NCBI RefSeq assembly: GCF_900120155.1
Contig: NZ_LT635549.1
Location: 1,054,001 to 1,118,000, forward strand
Source: Clostridium sp. Marseille-P3244
GTDB lineage: Bacteria > Bacillota > Clostridia > Lachnospirales > Lachnospiraceae
Direction: 5' to 3'
Length of the DNA: 64,000 bases
Shown here in pieces: positions 1 through 8,008 of this stretch (position 1 is its first letter; the number at the start of each line of letters is the position of its first letter). Below the pieces are notes generated by a model, which was not told the origin of the DNA, did not search any database, and worked only from the letters and a program-made list of their open reading frames with translations. The position numbers were made by a program, and so were the translations under genes.

Positions 1-91
1 GCCAAGTATTTATTTGCTTCTAAAATACACTATAGTCGTTTTTATTGCGATGGGAGCTTATGATTTGGTAAAGAGTAGGAAAAGACGATAA
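1..91 (+). CDS. C-terminal end of an unidentified membrane protein (partial)
   Basis: An open frame runs in from the left edge and stops with TAA at 89-91. About 29 residues are visible: a hydrophobic stretch of some 15 residues (YLLLKYTIVVFIAMGAYDL) followed by a short basic tail (VKSRKRR). That is how the last transmembrane helix of a polysaccharide flippase, polymerase or integral membrane transferase commonly ends, and such a gene would fit next to the glycosyltransferase at 192. The family cannot be named from so little sequence. Confidence 0.45.
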   Translation, partial: PSIYLLLKYTIVVFIAMGAYDLVKSRKRR

Positions 92-191
92 GAAGTAGTT
101 GTAAAGAGCTAAATGTTATGAGTTTAGCAAATAATTATACCCATACAGCTACTAAGATACAGATAAAAATAATCAAGGAGTAGATGACGAA

Positions 192-1409
192 ATGTTGAAA
201 GTAGATGTGATATCATCAATGTCTTTGACATCCGGTATAGGGCCAGTACAAACTATAAAACGCATTATTAATAGCAAGGATTTCTTTAATGAACGCGGCT
301 ATGATTTGGGGGTCTTCACTGCTGATAAATTAAATGCCACACTGGAACAAAGCTTTAAGTCAAAAAATACTGTTTTGTTACGTTTAGCCAAGAAAGCCGC
401 AAAATACTTTTCTAGACATACCAAATTCTATGCAAAGAATAGAATAAATAATTTGAATAATGGTTCTAAAAGAATTCTTGATTATTATGATACGCTGGAT
501 CGTACTCCGGATATCATAGTTTTTCATGGGTGGCAGGACTGTTATGAGTATCTGATGAATCATAGAAAAGATGGTGTGAAGATTTGTTTGTTTATTCACT
601 CAGATGGTTCACCAGACGGAAATAAAATGATTTTGTCTTACTATCCTAAATTAAAGGGAACAGATGTTGAGAAGGAAATGGACAGGCAGTTGGAATATAC
701 ATTACAGAATGTAGATGCCATGGCTTGTATTACTAAGATTGAAGAAAAAAATCTATTATCACAATATCCGTTCCTCCAAGGGAAGACAGTTCCTGTTATC
801 AATGGTATATCTGATTTGACTGAGAATCAATTGAAAGAGACAAACAGGATACGATCAGAATGTGCTCAGAAAAAGTATCGATTCATTAGCGTAGGGTCGA
901 TGAATGGAAGAAAAGGACACTTGGAAGTTATAGAAGCCTTACATCAAACGAGGCCTAAATTATTAAAAGATATTCAAGTCCTTTTTGTAGGTGATGGACA
1001 AGAAAAATCGAGATTAATGTCATTGGTTGAAAAATATGGTTTAACAGATTGTGTAAAATTTGTAGGTGCTGTTCCAAACAATGATGTGTATAAATATCAA
1101 GCACAATCAAACATCAGTATTCTAATATCAAAATTGGAGGGACTTCCATTAGCATTGCTTGAAGGATTGCGTAGTGGAACAGCGTTGATTTCAACAAATG
1201 TTTCAGGAATTCCTGAAGTGGTGCACAACGGCGAAAATGGCATACTTATTAACTATTCGCAGAAAGAACTGAACGAAGTGTTCAATAATCTTGACAAATA
1301 CGATTGGGATTCCATGGGAAAAGTTTCCAGAAAGATGTTTGAAGATTATTATAATTTTCCTAGAATGCGTGAAGATTATATAAGGATGCTACAGAAGGCT
1401 TTTGGATAA
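192..1409 (+). CDS. GT4-type glycosyltransferase of the polysaccharide locus
   Basis: A 405-residue protein with the two-domain layout of retaining GT-B glycosyltransferases. The C-terminal half carries the family 4 signature: RFISVGSMNGRKGH opens the donor domain, VLFVGDGQEK follows, and EGLPLALLEGLRSG near residue 316 is the E-x7-E nucleotide-sugar site, then GIPEVV and NGENGIL. There is no signal peptide, so it should act on the cytoplasmic face, adding a sugar to a lipid-linked repeat unit. The start is backed by AAGGAG at 175-180. It lies upstream of the nonulosonic-acid genes and shares their AT-rich composition. The donor and acceptor cannot be told from sequence. Confidence 0.85.
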   Translation: MLKVDVISSMSLTSGIGPVQTIKRIINSKDFFNERGYDLGVFTADKLNATLEQSFKSKNTVLLRLAKKAAKYFSRHTKFYAKNRINNLNNGSKRILDYYDTLDRTPDIIVFHGWQDCYEYLMNHRKDGVKICLFIHSDGSPDGNKMILSYYPKLKGTDVEKEMDRQLEYTLQNVDAMACITKIEEKNLLSQYPFLQGKTVPVINGISDLTENQLKETNRIRSECAQKKYRFISVGSMNGRKGHLEVIEALHQTRPKLLKDIQVLFVGDGQEKSRLMSLVEKYGLTDCVKFVGAVPNNDVYKYQAQSNISILISKLEGLPLALLEGLRSGTALISTNVSGIPEVVHNGENGILINYSQKELNEVFNNLDKYDWDSMGKVSRKMFEDYYNFPRMREDYIRMLQKAFG

Positions 1410-1467
1410 TACTATTTATAGCTGGCTATAAAGGCCATAAGATCATATATGCCTTTTATGAGGCTAT

Positions 1468-2541
1468 ATGTTGAAAGACATAGAGGGTTTGATTATGGAT
1501 AATATAGAACAATTTATTGGGAGCAAATCTCTCTCAGTATCCGAAGCTATGCAGCAGATTGACAAAAATGGTTCGGGTATTTTATTCCTTGTAGATGATG
1601 AAAAAAAACTTCTTGGGTGCGTAACAGACGGAGATGTACGTCGATTTCTTCTTGGTGGCGGTAGGATGGATGGCCGTGCTCTTGATGCAGCCAACATGCA
1701 TCCTAGATACGCAAAGACAGTAGAGGAGGCACGAACTCTTTATCACAAAAAGAATTTTATTGTAATACCAATTCTGAACGATGAAGGCATTGTTGTTGAT
1801 TTGTATAACGGAGAATCAGGTGTTCAAAAAAAACCAAGGAATCCTTTGAATATTCCTGTTGTCATTAACGCAGGAGGAAAAGGAACACGCTTGGATCCGC
1901 TTACGAGAGTACTGCCAAAACCATTGATTCCTGTAGGAGAACTTCCAATCATTGAATTGATCATGCAAGAATATCAGAGTTATGCCTGTGATGAGTTTCA
2001 TATTATTGTTAATTATAAGAAGGAACTGATGAAGGCTTATTTTAATGATAGTGAGAGAAACTATAATATCACCTGGTATGATGAAGAACAGCCACTTGGT
2101 ACTGGTGGAGGCCTCAGTCTTTTGAAGGGAAAGTTTAATTCCACCTTTTTCTTTGCAAACTGCGATGCACTTCTCACTGCGAATTATGAATCGATGGTGA
2201 AGTTTCATAAGGAAAGTGGAAACGTCATAACAATGATCTGCGCTTATAAAAATCTAAATATTCCTTACGGCGTTGTGGAGACGGGGGAGAAGGGCGTTAT
2301 CGAATCCATGAAAGAAAAACCGCTGGTGTCTTTCCTGACCAACACGGGGATATATATAGTTGAACCTGAAGTTGTAGATGATATGGTTGAAGGGGAATCA
2401 ATTGGTTTCCCGGATGTAGTTGAAAGACAAAAACAAAAGGGAAGAAAAGTTGCAGCTTTTCCTGTATCTGAAAATGACTGGATGGATATGGGGCAGATTA
2501 GCGAACTTGAAAAGATGAGAATTAAACTGTACGGAGAGTAA
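1468..2541 (+). CDS. CBS domain-nucleotidyltransferase fusion, PtmE-like sugar-1-phosphate nucleotidylyltransferase
   Basis: A 357-residue protein. Residues about 10-120 form a CBS-domain pair (SVSEAMQQIDKNGSGILFLVDD; GCVTDGDVRRFLL). From about residue 126 comes a nucleotidyltransferase domain with INAGGKGTRLDPLTRVLPKPLIP, the classic GGxGTRL...PKPL nucleotide and magnesium site. This architecture is that of PtmE-type enzymes, which make GDP-glucosamine for CMP-legionaminic acid synthesis, and the neighbours neuD-neuB-neuC-neuA support that. The dehydratase and aminotransferase expected for legionaminate are not in view and may lie left of the window. An ATG at 1495 is an alternative start that still keeps the CBS domain. 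Confidence 0.8.
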   Translation: MLKDIEGLIMDNIEQFIGSKSLSVSEAMQQIDKNGSGILFLVDDEKKLLGCVTDGDVRRFLLGGGRMDGRALDAANMHPRYAKTVEEARTLYHKKNFIVIPILNDEGIVVDLYNGESGVQKKPRNPLNIPVVINAGGKGTRLDPLTRVLPKPLIPVGELPIIELIMQEYQSYACDEFHIIVNYKKELMKAYFNDSERNYNITWYDEEQPLGTGGGLSLLKGKFNSTFFFANCDALLTANYESMVKFHKESGNVITMICAYKNLNIPYGVVETGEKGVIESMKEKPLVSFLTNTGIYIVEPEVVDDMVEGESIGFPDVVERQKQKGRKVAAFPVSENDWMDMGQISELEKMRIKLYGE

Positions 2542-2546
2542 ATTTG

Positions 2547-3185
2547 ATGGAGACAGGAAAAAGGCTGTTGCTGATTGGCGGTGGCGGGCATTGTAAATCG
2601 GTTCTGGACTGCGCTTTATCAATGGCTTGTTTTGATGAAATTGGAATAGTTGATCGCGACTTATTAGTATCAGCTTTAGGAATCCACGTGGTCGGAAGTG
2701 ATGATGACCTTCCAAGATTGAAAAATGAGGGGTGGACAGATGCGTTTGTTTCTGTTGGCAGCATTGGGGATACAAATCTCAGACGTAGATTATATCAAAT
2801 AATAAAAGATCTGGATTTTGTTATCCCAACTATTATTGATCCTTCAGCTGTTGTTGGTAGAAAAACTGAAATAGGCGAAGGTGTGTTTATTGGCAAACAG
2901 GCAGTAATAAATGCGGGATCATCTATAGGTGTTTGTGCCATTATTAATACCGGAGCAATCATTGAGCATGACTGCAGGATTGGGGCATTTTCGCATATAA
3001 GTCCAGGTGGAATACTTTGCGGACAAGTTATTGTAGGAGATGATTCTCATATTGGCGCCGGAACAGTTGTCCGTCAAAGTATATCGATAGGTGACAATAC
3101 TTTGATTGGCGCAGGGAGCGTTGTGATTAAGGATGTTCCGAATAATTCAAAAGCATATGGCAATCCTTGTAAGGTGGTAGTGTAG
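2547..3185 (+). CDS. neuD: NeuD/PglD-family sugar O- or N-acyltransferase
   Basis: About 212 residues. The N-terminal Rossmann-like part starts KRLLLIGGGGHCKSVLDCA, the GGGGH pocket that holds the UDP-sugar in PglD/NeuD proteins. From about residue 90 a left-handed beta-helix of hexapeptide repeats follows (VGRKTEIGEGVFIGKQAVI, GAIIEHDCRIGAFSHISPGG, IGAGTVVRQSISIGDNTLIG). The catalytic histidine is probably in IEHDCRIG. It uses acetyl-CoA to acylate an amino or hydroxyl group of the nonulosonate or its precursor. ATG at 2547 is preferred over the TTG at 2544 because GGAGAG at 2533-2538 sits at good distance. It follows the previous stop by five bases. Confidence 0.82.
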   Translation: METGKRLLLIGGGGHCKSVLDCALSMACFDEIGIVDRDLLVSALGIHVVGSDDDLPRLKNEGWTDAFVSVGSIGDTNLRRRLYQIIKDLDFVIPTIIDPSAVVGRKTEIGEGVFIGKQAVINAGSSIGVCAIINTGAIIEHDCRIGAFSHISPGGILCGQVIVGDDSHIGAGTVVRQSISIGDNTLIGAGSVVIKDVPNNSKAYGNPCKVVV

Positions 3186-4178
3186 ATGGGTGTGTATATA
3201 ATAGCCGAAGCGGGTGTAAATCATAATGGAAGTTTTGAATTGGCGTGCAAATTGGTTGATGCTGCAAAAACTGCAGGTGTAGATTGTATTAAATTTCAGA
3301 CTTTTAAGTCGAAGAATCTAGTATCTCGGAATGCTCAAAAAGCCGATTACCAGAAGAAAACTACAGGAGAGGGTTCTCAAATTGATATGCTAAAAAAAAT
3401 TGAGTTGTCTTTTGATGAATTTTTAGCATTAAGAGAATACTGTAATGAGGTTGGAATTTGTTTTTTATCTACGCCATTTGATTTTGAGAGTATTGATTTC
3501 TTAAATTCCATTGATATGCCGTTCTGGAAAATCCCATCTGGGGAGATTACAAATTATCCTTATTTGGTTGCTCTGGCGAGGACAGGGAAACCTGTGGTTA
3601 TGTCCACAGGCATGTGTGACATAAAAGAAATTAGAGCTGCAATAAATGTTCTGAACGCAAATGGAACAAAAGAAATAAAACTTCTTCATTGCAATACAGA
3701 ATATCCAACACCATTTGAGGATGTGAATCTGCGAGCTATGCAGACCATGAGAGAGACATTTAACCTGGAAGTCGGATATTCCGATCATACAAAAGGAATG
3801 GAAGTACCTGTTGCTGCGGTTGCATTGGGGGCTACCATAATCGAGAAACACTTTACACTTGACAAAAATATGGAAGGGCCAGATCATAAGGCAAGTCTTG
3901 AACCAAACGAATTGGCTGCTATGGTATCCAGTATCAGGAATATAGAGCAGGCACTTGGTAGCGGGGACAAAACCCCGTCGCCATCAGAGAAAAAAAATAT
4001 TCCTATAGCAAGAAAAAGCATCGTAGCAAAAAAATATATCAAAGCAGGTGAAGAACTAAGTGAGGATAATATTACGGTAAAAAGGCCAGGGTGTGGAATC
4101 AGTCCAATGAGATGGCTGGATGTTCTCGGAACAAAAGCAATTCGGGATTTTGAAGAGGATGAATTGATAGAGTTATGA
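3186..4178 (+). CDS. neuB: N-acetylneuraminate/legionaminate synthase
   Basis: A 330-residue enzyme that condenses phosphoenolpyruvate with a six-carbon 2-acetamido sugar to give a nine-carbon nonulosonic acid. The NeuB TIM barrel occupies residues 1-270, with IIAEAGVNHNGS at the start, DCIKFQTFK, LLHCNTEYPTPFEDVNL and GYSDHTKGMEVPVAA. The last 60 residues (ARKSIVAKKYIKAGEELSEDNI) form the SAF antifreeze-like lid that closes over the partner subunit. The start directly abuts the neuD stop and the end overlaps neuC by four bases, so the genes are translationally coupled. Sialic versus legionaminic substrate cannot be settled by eye, though the PtmE-like neighbour favours legionaminate. Confidence 0.92.
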   Translation: MGVYIIAEAGVNHNGSFELACKLVDAAKTAGVDCIKFQTFKSKNLVSRNAQKADYQKKTTGEGSQIDMLKKIELSFDEFLALREYCNEVGICFLSTPFDFESIDFLNSIDMPFWKIPSGEITNYPYLVALARTGKPVVMSTGMCDIKEIRAAINVLNANGTKEIKLLHCNTEYPTPFEDVNLRAMQTMRETFNLEVGYSDHTKGMEVPVAAVALGATIIEKHFTLDKNMEGPDHKASLEPNELAAMVSSIRNIEQALGSGDKTPSPSEKKNIPIARKSIVAKKYIKAGEELSEDNITVKRPGCGISPMRWLDVLGTKAIRDFEEDELIEL

Positions 4179-5326
4179 AAAAGATAGCCGTAATAACAGC
4201 CACAAGAGCGGAGTACGGGTTATTGGCACCTGTTATTAGAGAACTCCGTAAATATGAGAATACAGATTTTAGAATTGATCTGATTGTAACGGGGACACAT
4301 TTAAGTGAGAACTACGGAATGACAATCAATGATATTCATGAGCGGATTGACCACAAAATTCCAATCTTGTTGAAGTCAGATACAGAGATAGATATCTCTG
4401 AGAATCAGGCGGATACCCTTGTGAAATTTACACATCTGTTTTGTAAGGAGAAATATACAGCAATCCTTATACTTGGAGATCGATACGAAATACTTTCTGT
4501 AGCGATTGCTGCCGGTAATACAAGAACTCCAATTTTTCACCTCTGCGGAGGAGATACTACTGAAGGTGCATTGGATGAATGGATTCGTCATTCTATTACA
4601 AAAATCAGTTATCTGCATTTTGTTACAAATAAAGAAAGCCAGAAGCGTGTTATCCAGCTTGGAGAGGATCCGAATCGTGTGTTTAACTATGGTTCTACCA
4701 GCATAGACAATGTTTTGACTGTTGCAGATATGAGTAAGCTTGAAGTTTTGAAAAGTGTCGGGCTTGAAGATTGTTCTTACGCAGTTTGTACTTATCACCC
4801 TGTAACGATGGAAGGCGGTAGTGTTGATAAACAGATAGCGCATTTCTTAGGTGCAATCAAGTCTTTCCCTGAGATTAAGTTCATAGTTACGAAATCAAAT
4901 GCAGATCAAGGTGGAGCAAGAATAAATGAATTGCTGGACAAAGCAAATGAAGAGATTGATAATATACATGTCTTTTCTTCGCTAGGCGTTAGACGGTATC
5001 TATCTTTGATGAGATATGCAGAGTTTGTACTTGGAAATTCTTCTAGCGGCATCATCGAAACTCCGGCATTTCATATTCCTACAGTAAATATTGGTGATAG
5101 GCAAAGAGGAAGATTGCAGTCAGAAAGCATTATAAATTGTGGAACTGATAAGGATTCAATTATAAATGCAATTTTAGTTGCTTTATCTGATAAACATCGA
5201 GCTGTTTGCAAGGAAGTAATAAGTCCTTACGGTGACGGAAATGCTGCGCAGCAAATAGCAAAAAAAACAATTGAAAAAGTAATAAATGGGAGGATAGATC
5301 TCAAGAAGAAGTTCTATGATCTTTAA
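4175..5326 (+). CDS. neuC: Hydrolysing UDP/GDP-N-acetylglucosamine 2-epimerase (NeuC/LegG)
   Basis: A 383-residue member of the WecB/NeuC epimerase superfamily. Visible family marks are ITATRAEYGLLAPVIREL at the N-terminus, ILGDRYEILSVAIAA, HLCGGDTTEGALDE, and the late motifs LGNSSSGIIETPAF and TVNIGDRQRGR. It removes the nucleotide and inverts carbon 2, giving free ManNAc (NeuC) or 2,4-diacetamido-2,4,6-trideoxymannose (LegG), the substrate of the neighbouring synthase. ATG overlaps the neuB stop by four bases. The choice between NeuC and LegG rests on the rest of the pathway, which is only partly in the window. Confidence 0.9.
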   Translation: MKKIAVITATRAEYGLLAPVIRELRKYENTDFRIDLIVTGTHLSENYGMTINDIHERIDHKIPILLKSDTEIDISENQADTLVKFTHLFCKEKYTAILILGDRYEILSVAIAAGNTRTPIFHLCGGDTTEGALDEWIRHSITKISYLHFVTNKESQKRVIQLGEDPNRVFNYGSTSIDNVLTVADMSKLEVLKSVGLEDCSYAVCTYHPVTMEGGSVDKQIAHFLGAIKSFPEIKFIVTKSNADQGGARINELLDKANEEIDNIHVFSSLGVRRYLSLMRYAEFVLGNSSSGIIETPAFHIPTVNIGDRQRGRLQSESIINCGTDKDSIINAILVALSDKHRAVCKEVISPYGDGNAAQQIAKKTIEKVINGRIDLKKKFYDL

Positions 5327-5332
5327 ATTAAT

Positions 5333-6103
5333 ATGGGTAATCTGGCAATCATCCCTGCAAGAAGCGGATCAAAAGGGATAAAAGACAAGAATATAAAAGA
5401 GTTACACGGAAAGCCGTTAATGGCCTACACAATAGAAGCAGCAATAAATTCGGGGTGCTTCGATGAGATAATGGTATCAACTGATTCCGATAAATACGCT
5501 GAAATCGCGAAAAAGTTTGGAGCAAAGGTTCCGTTTTTGAGAAGTAATACAACAGCGACAGATACAGCCAGTACATGGGATATGGTCGAAGAGGTTCTGG
5601 GAGAATACCGAAATATAGGTTTACAATTTGATTCTTTTTGCATATTGCAACCAACATCCCCATTGCGGGTAGCCTGTGATATACAGGAAGCATATAGAAT
5701 ATTTGAAAAGAAGGCTAATTTTGCTGTAGTCTCAGTTTGTGAGGCTGAGCATTCGCCTTTGTGGTGTGGACACCTACCAGAAAATCATGAATTCTTAGAC
5801 TTTATTGATATAGAAAATATAAAACAGCGTCAAGCTGGTGAGAAGTATTATCGGTTAAATGGAGCGATTTATATTGTAGACACAGAACATTTTTATAAAG
5901 ATCGCTTTTTATATCAAAAAGGGAGTTTTGCATATATTATGCCACAGAGTAGAAGTATCGATATTGACACGGAAATTGATTTTAAACTCGCTGAAATAAT
6001 TTCGGGGGGGGGACTGGCAACTAATTTATTTAAAGCGTTTTTGCGAAATGTTCAATTGCACAATTCAAGACGTATCTCCGAAAAGGAGGTGTGCATAGCA
6101 TGA
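5333..6103 (+). CDS. neuA: CMP-sialic/legionaminic acid synthetase with a 9-G tract near its 3' end
   Basis: A 256-residue cytidylyltransferase that activates the nonulosonic acid as CMP-sugar. The N-terminal motif IIPARSGSKGIKDKNIKELHGKPL is the nucleotide site, SFCILQPTSPLR contacts the sugar, and IDIDTEIDFKLAEI closes the fold. That closing motif normally lies at the end of the family. Here 31 more residues follow a run of nine G (6004-6012), and they look unrelated to the family. Loss or gain of one G would replace or cut off this tail. No clear ribosome site precedes the ATG, so translation may be coupled to neuC, whose stop is six bases upstream. Confidence 0.88.
   Translation: MGNLAIIPARSGSKGIKDKNIKELHGKPLMAYTIEAAINSGCFDEIMVSTDSDKYAEIAKKFGAKVPFLRSNTTATDTASTWDMVEEVLGEYRNIGLQFDSFCILQPTSPLRVACDIQEAYRIFEKKANFAVVSVCEAEHSPLWCGHLPENHEFLDFIDIENIKQRQAGEKYYRLNGAIYIVDTEHFYKDRFLYQKGSFAYIMPQSRSIDIDTEIDFKLAEIISGGGLATNLFKAFLRNVQLHNSRRISEKEVCIA
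6004..6012 (+). repeat. Nine-G homopolymer inside neuA
   Basis: Nine consecutive G lie in the neuA frame, encoding the end of Ser and Gly-Gly-Gly. With eight G the frame reads on in another phase to TAG at 6098-6100. With ten G it stops at TAA within four codons. G tracts of this length in surface-sugar genes of other bacteria mediate phase variation. Here the cut would fall just after the conserved catalytic fold. Confidence 0.6.
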
Positions 6104-7068
6104 AGATTGTTGTAATTGGACTGGGATCCATGGGAAAAAGAAGGATTCGTTTAATAGAAGAAATATACCCAGAATATGAAATTTTTGGTATTGATGGAAG
6201 AGAGGACAGGCGGCAGGAAACTTCGAAGCTGTTTAATATTAAATGTTTTAATTCTACCGAGGAAATAGAAGAAAAAATAGATTGCGTATTTATCTGTACT
6301 TCGCCCCTCTCACATGCATCGATTATTGCAGATTGCTTGAATAAAGGGTGGCATGTATTTACAGAACTGAATCTCGTGCCTGATAAGTATAAGGAAAACA
6401 TGGCGCTTGCGAAGGAGAAAAGATGTACCCTGTTCTTATCGTCTTCTTTCTTTTATCGTGAAGAGATTAAATATATACGTTCTAAAATTGAAGCAGAGAA
6501 GAAATGGATCTATATTTATCATATTGGACAGTATCTACCAGATTGGCATCCTTGGGAGAACTATAAGGATTTCTTTATAGGTGATAAAAGAACAAATGGC
6601 TGTAGAGAAATCATGGCAATCGAATTGCCGTGGCTGACAAGAACTTTTGGAGATATTGAGTCAGTGAATGTCTTAGCAGACAAGGTAACAGAATTGAATA
6701 TTGGCTTTGAAGATAACTACATGATTCAGTTTCAACACAAAAATGGCAATAAGGGAACGCTAATCGTAGATGTTGTCTCTCCGGTTGCTGTAAGAAAATT
6801 GGAAGTGTATGCGGAGCGGTCCTATCTATGTTGGAATGGAACTCCAGATAGCATTCAAGAATTTAATTTAGAAACGGGTAAATTAGAAAAGGTTGTCTTA
6901 ACCGAAGAGGCAGAGCATAAAGAAGGGTATAGTGCCTTCATAGTTGAGAACATGTATAAAAATGAAATACGTGAGTTCTTTGATGTTGTACTTAATGGGA
7001 GGAAACCCCAGTATGGATTTGAGCAAGATATGGAAATTCTCGAACTGATCGATAGTGTGGGGGCGTGA
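6100..7068 (+). CDS. Gfo/Idh/MocA-family oxidoreductase (first of two)
   Basis: A 322-residue NAD(P)-dependent sugar oxidoreductase. The N-terminal dinucleotide fold is KIVVIGLGSMGKRRIRLI, followed by DCVFICTSPLSHASII and HVFTELNL, which replaces the usual EKP of the family (ELN instead of EKP). The second domain includes REIMAIELPWLTRTFGDI. ATG at 6100 is chosen because AAAGGAGGT ends nine bases before it, and its ATGA overlaps the neuA stop. Two related oxidoreductases in tandem beside neuA suggest extra modification of the nonulosonate or of another sugar. Loss of the family lysine in EKP makes classical dehydrogenase activity uncertain. Confidence 0.8.
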   Translation: MKIVVIGLGSMGKRRIRLIEEIYPEYEIFGIDGREDRRQETSKLFNIKCFNSTEEIEEKIDCVFICTSPLSHASIIADCLNKGWHVFTELNLVPDKYKENMALAKEKRCTLFLSSSFFYREEIKYIRSKIEAEKKWIYIYHIGQYLPDWHPWENYKDFFIGDKRTNGCREIMAIELPWLTRTFGDIESVNVLADKVTELNIGFEDNYMIQFQHKNGNKGTLIVDVVSPVAVRKLEVYAERSYLCWNGTPDSIQEFNLETGKLEKVVLTEEAEHKEGYSAFIVENMYKNEIREFFDVVLNGRKPQYGFEQDMEILELIDSVGA

Positions 7069-7069
7069 G

Positions 7070-8008
7070 ATGAATAAATTAAAAGTATGCTTTATTGGCA
7101 TAGGCTCAATTGCGAGGCGGCATATTAGGAATTTAGAAGCCATCTGTACAGAGCGAGGCATTGGATTACAGATTGACGCTGTTAGAAGAGATGGAAAATG
7201 TTCTTCAATTAAATTAATTAATAATATTTACTCCAAAGTGGAACAAGTGCCAGATGATTACGATGTGATTTTTATTACAAATCCGACAGATCAACATCTA
7301 GAATCATTGAAAATATACCATACGAAGGGAAGAAATTTTTTTATAGAGAAACCTGTTGTATCGTTAAGACAGTTAGAAGATGCAGAATCTTTCATAACGA
7401 GAGATAACGTAATCTACTATGTTGCGGCACCACTTCGTTATAATGCTGTAATCCAATGGATAAAGAAAAATGTAGACACTTCTAATGTCATTTCTGTACG
7501 TAGTATTTCTTCCAGCTATCTGCCGGCTTGGAGACCAGGGCAAGACTATAGAGAATCATACAGTGCACATAAAGATATGGGTGGTGGTGTCAGCATTGAT
7601 TTAATTCATGAATGGGATTATCTTACTTATCTTTTTGGGTGGCCAGAGAAAGTACAAAGTCTGATAGGAAAGAAATCGAATTTAGAAATAGATAGTGATG
7701 ACTATGCGATTTATATTGCAGAGTTTAATGACAAAATAGCAGAGCTTCATCTAGATTACTTTGGCAGGAAGACGATTCGAGAGATTTTACTGTTGACTAA
7801 AGAAGAAAGTATAGTTGGAGATATTGCAAATAATAAGCTCCATTTTTTAGCCAGCGGGGAAGAAATTGATTTTCATGAGGAGCGAGATGACTATCAGAGA
7901 AGAGAGTTAATCCATTTCATAGATATGATTTCGGGTATGTGCGAAGTAGAGGATGGGTTCCATCATGGGGTTGATATACTAAAGTTAACACAGGGGATTA
8001 TACAATGA
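7070..8008 (+). CDS. Gfo/Idh/MocA-family oxidoreductase (second of two)
   Basis: About 312 residues. The N-terminal Rossmann motif is KVCFIGIGSIARRHIRNLE, then IFITNPTDQH and FFIEKPVVS, which keeps the catalytic EKP lysine that the preceding paralogue lacks. The later DMGGGVSIDLIHEWDYLTYLFG matches the GG...D-x2-H region that positions the substrate in this family. The start at 7070 lies just after the upstream stop; a GTG at 7055 would overlap it and add five residues. It overlaps the next gene by four bases. Substrate is unknown; a sugar nucleotide or nonulosonate intermediate is likely from the neighbourhood. Confidence 0.8.
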   Translation: MNKLKVCFIGIGSIARRHIRNLEAICTERGIGLQIDAVRRDGKCSSIKLINNIYSKVEQVPDDYDVIFITNPTDQHLESLKIYHTKGRNFFIEKPVVSLRQLEDAESFITRDNVIYYVAAPLRYNAVIQWIKKNVDTSNVISVRSISSSYLPAWRPGQDYRESYSAHKDMGGGVSIDLIHEWDYLTYLFGWPEKVQSLIGKKSNLEIDSDDYAIYIAEFNDKIAELHLDYFGRKTIREILLLTKEESIVGDIANNKLHFLASGEEIDFHEERDDYQRRELIHFIDMISGMCEVEDGFHHGVDILKLTQGIIQ

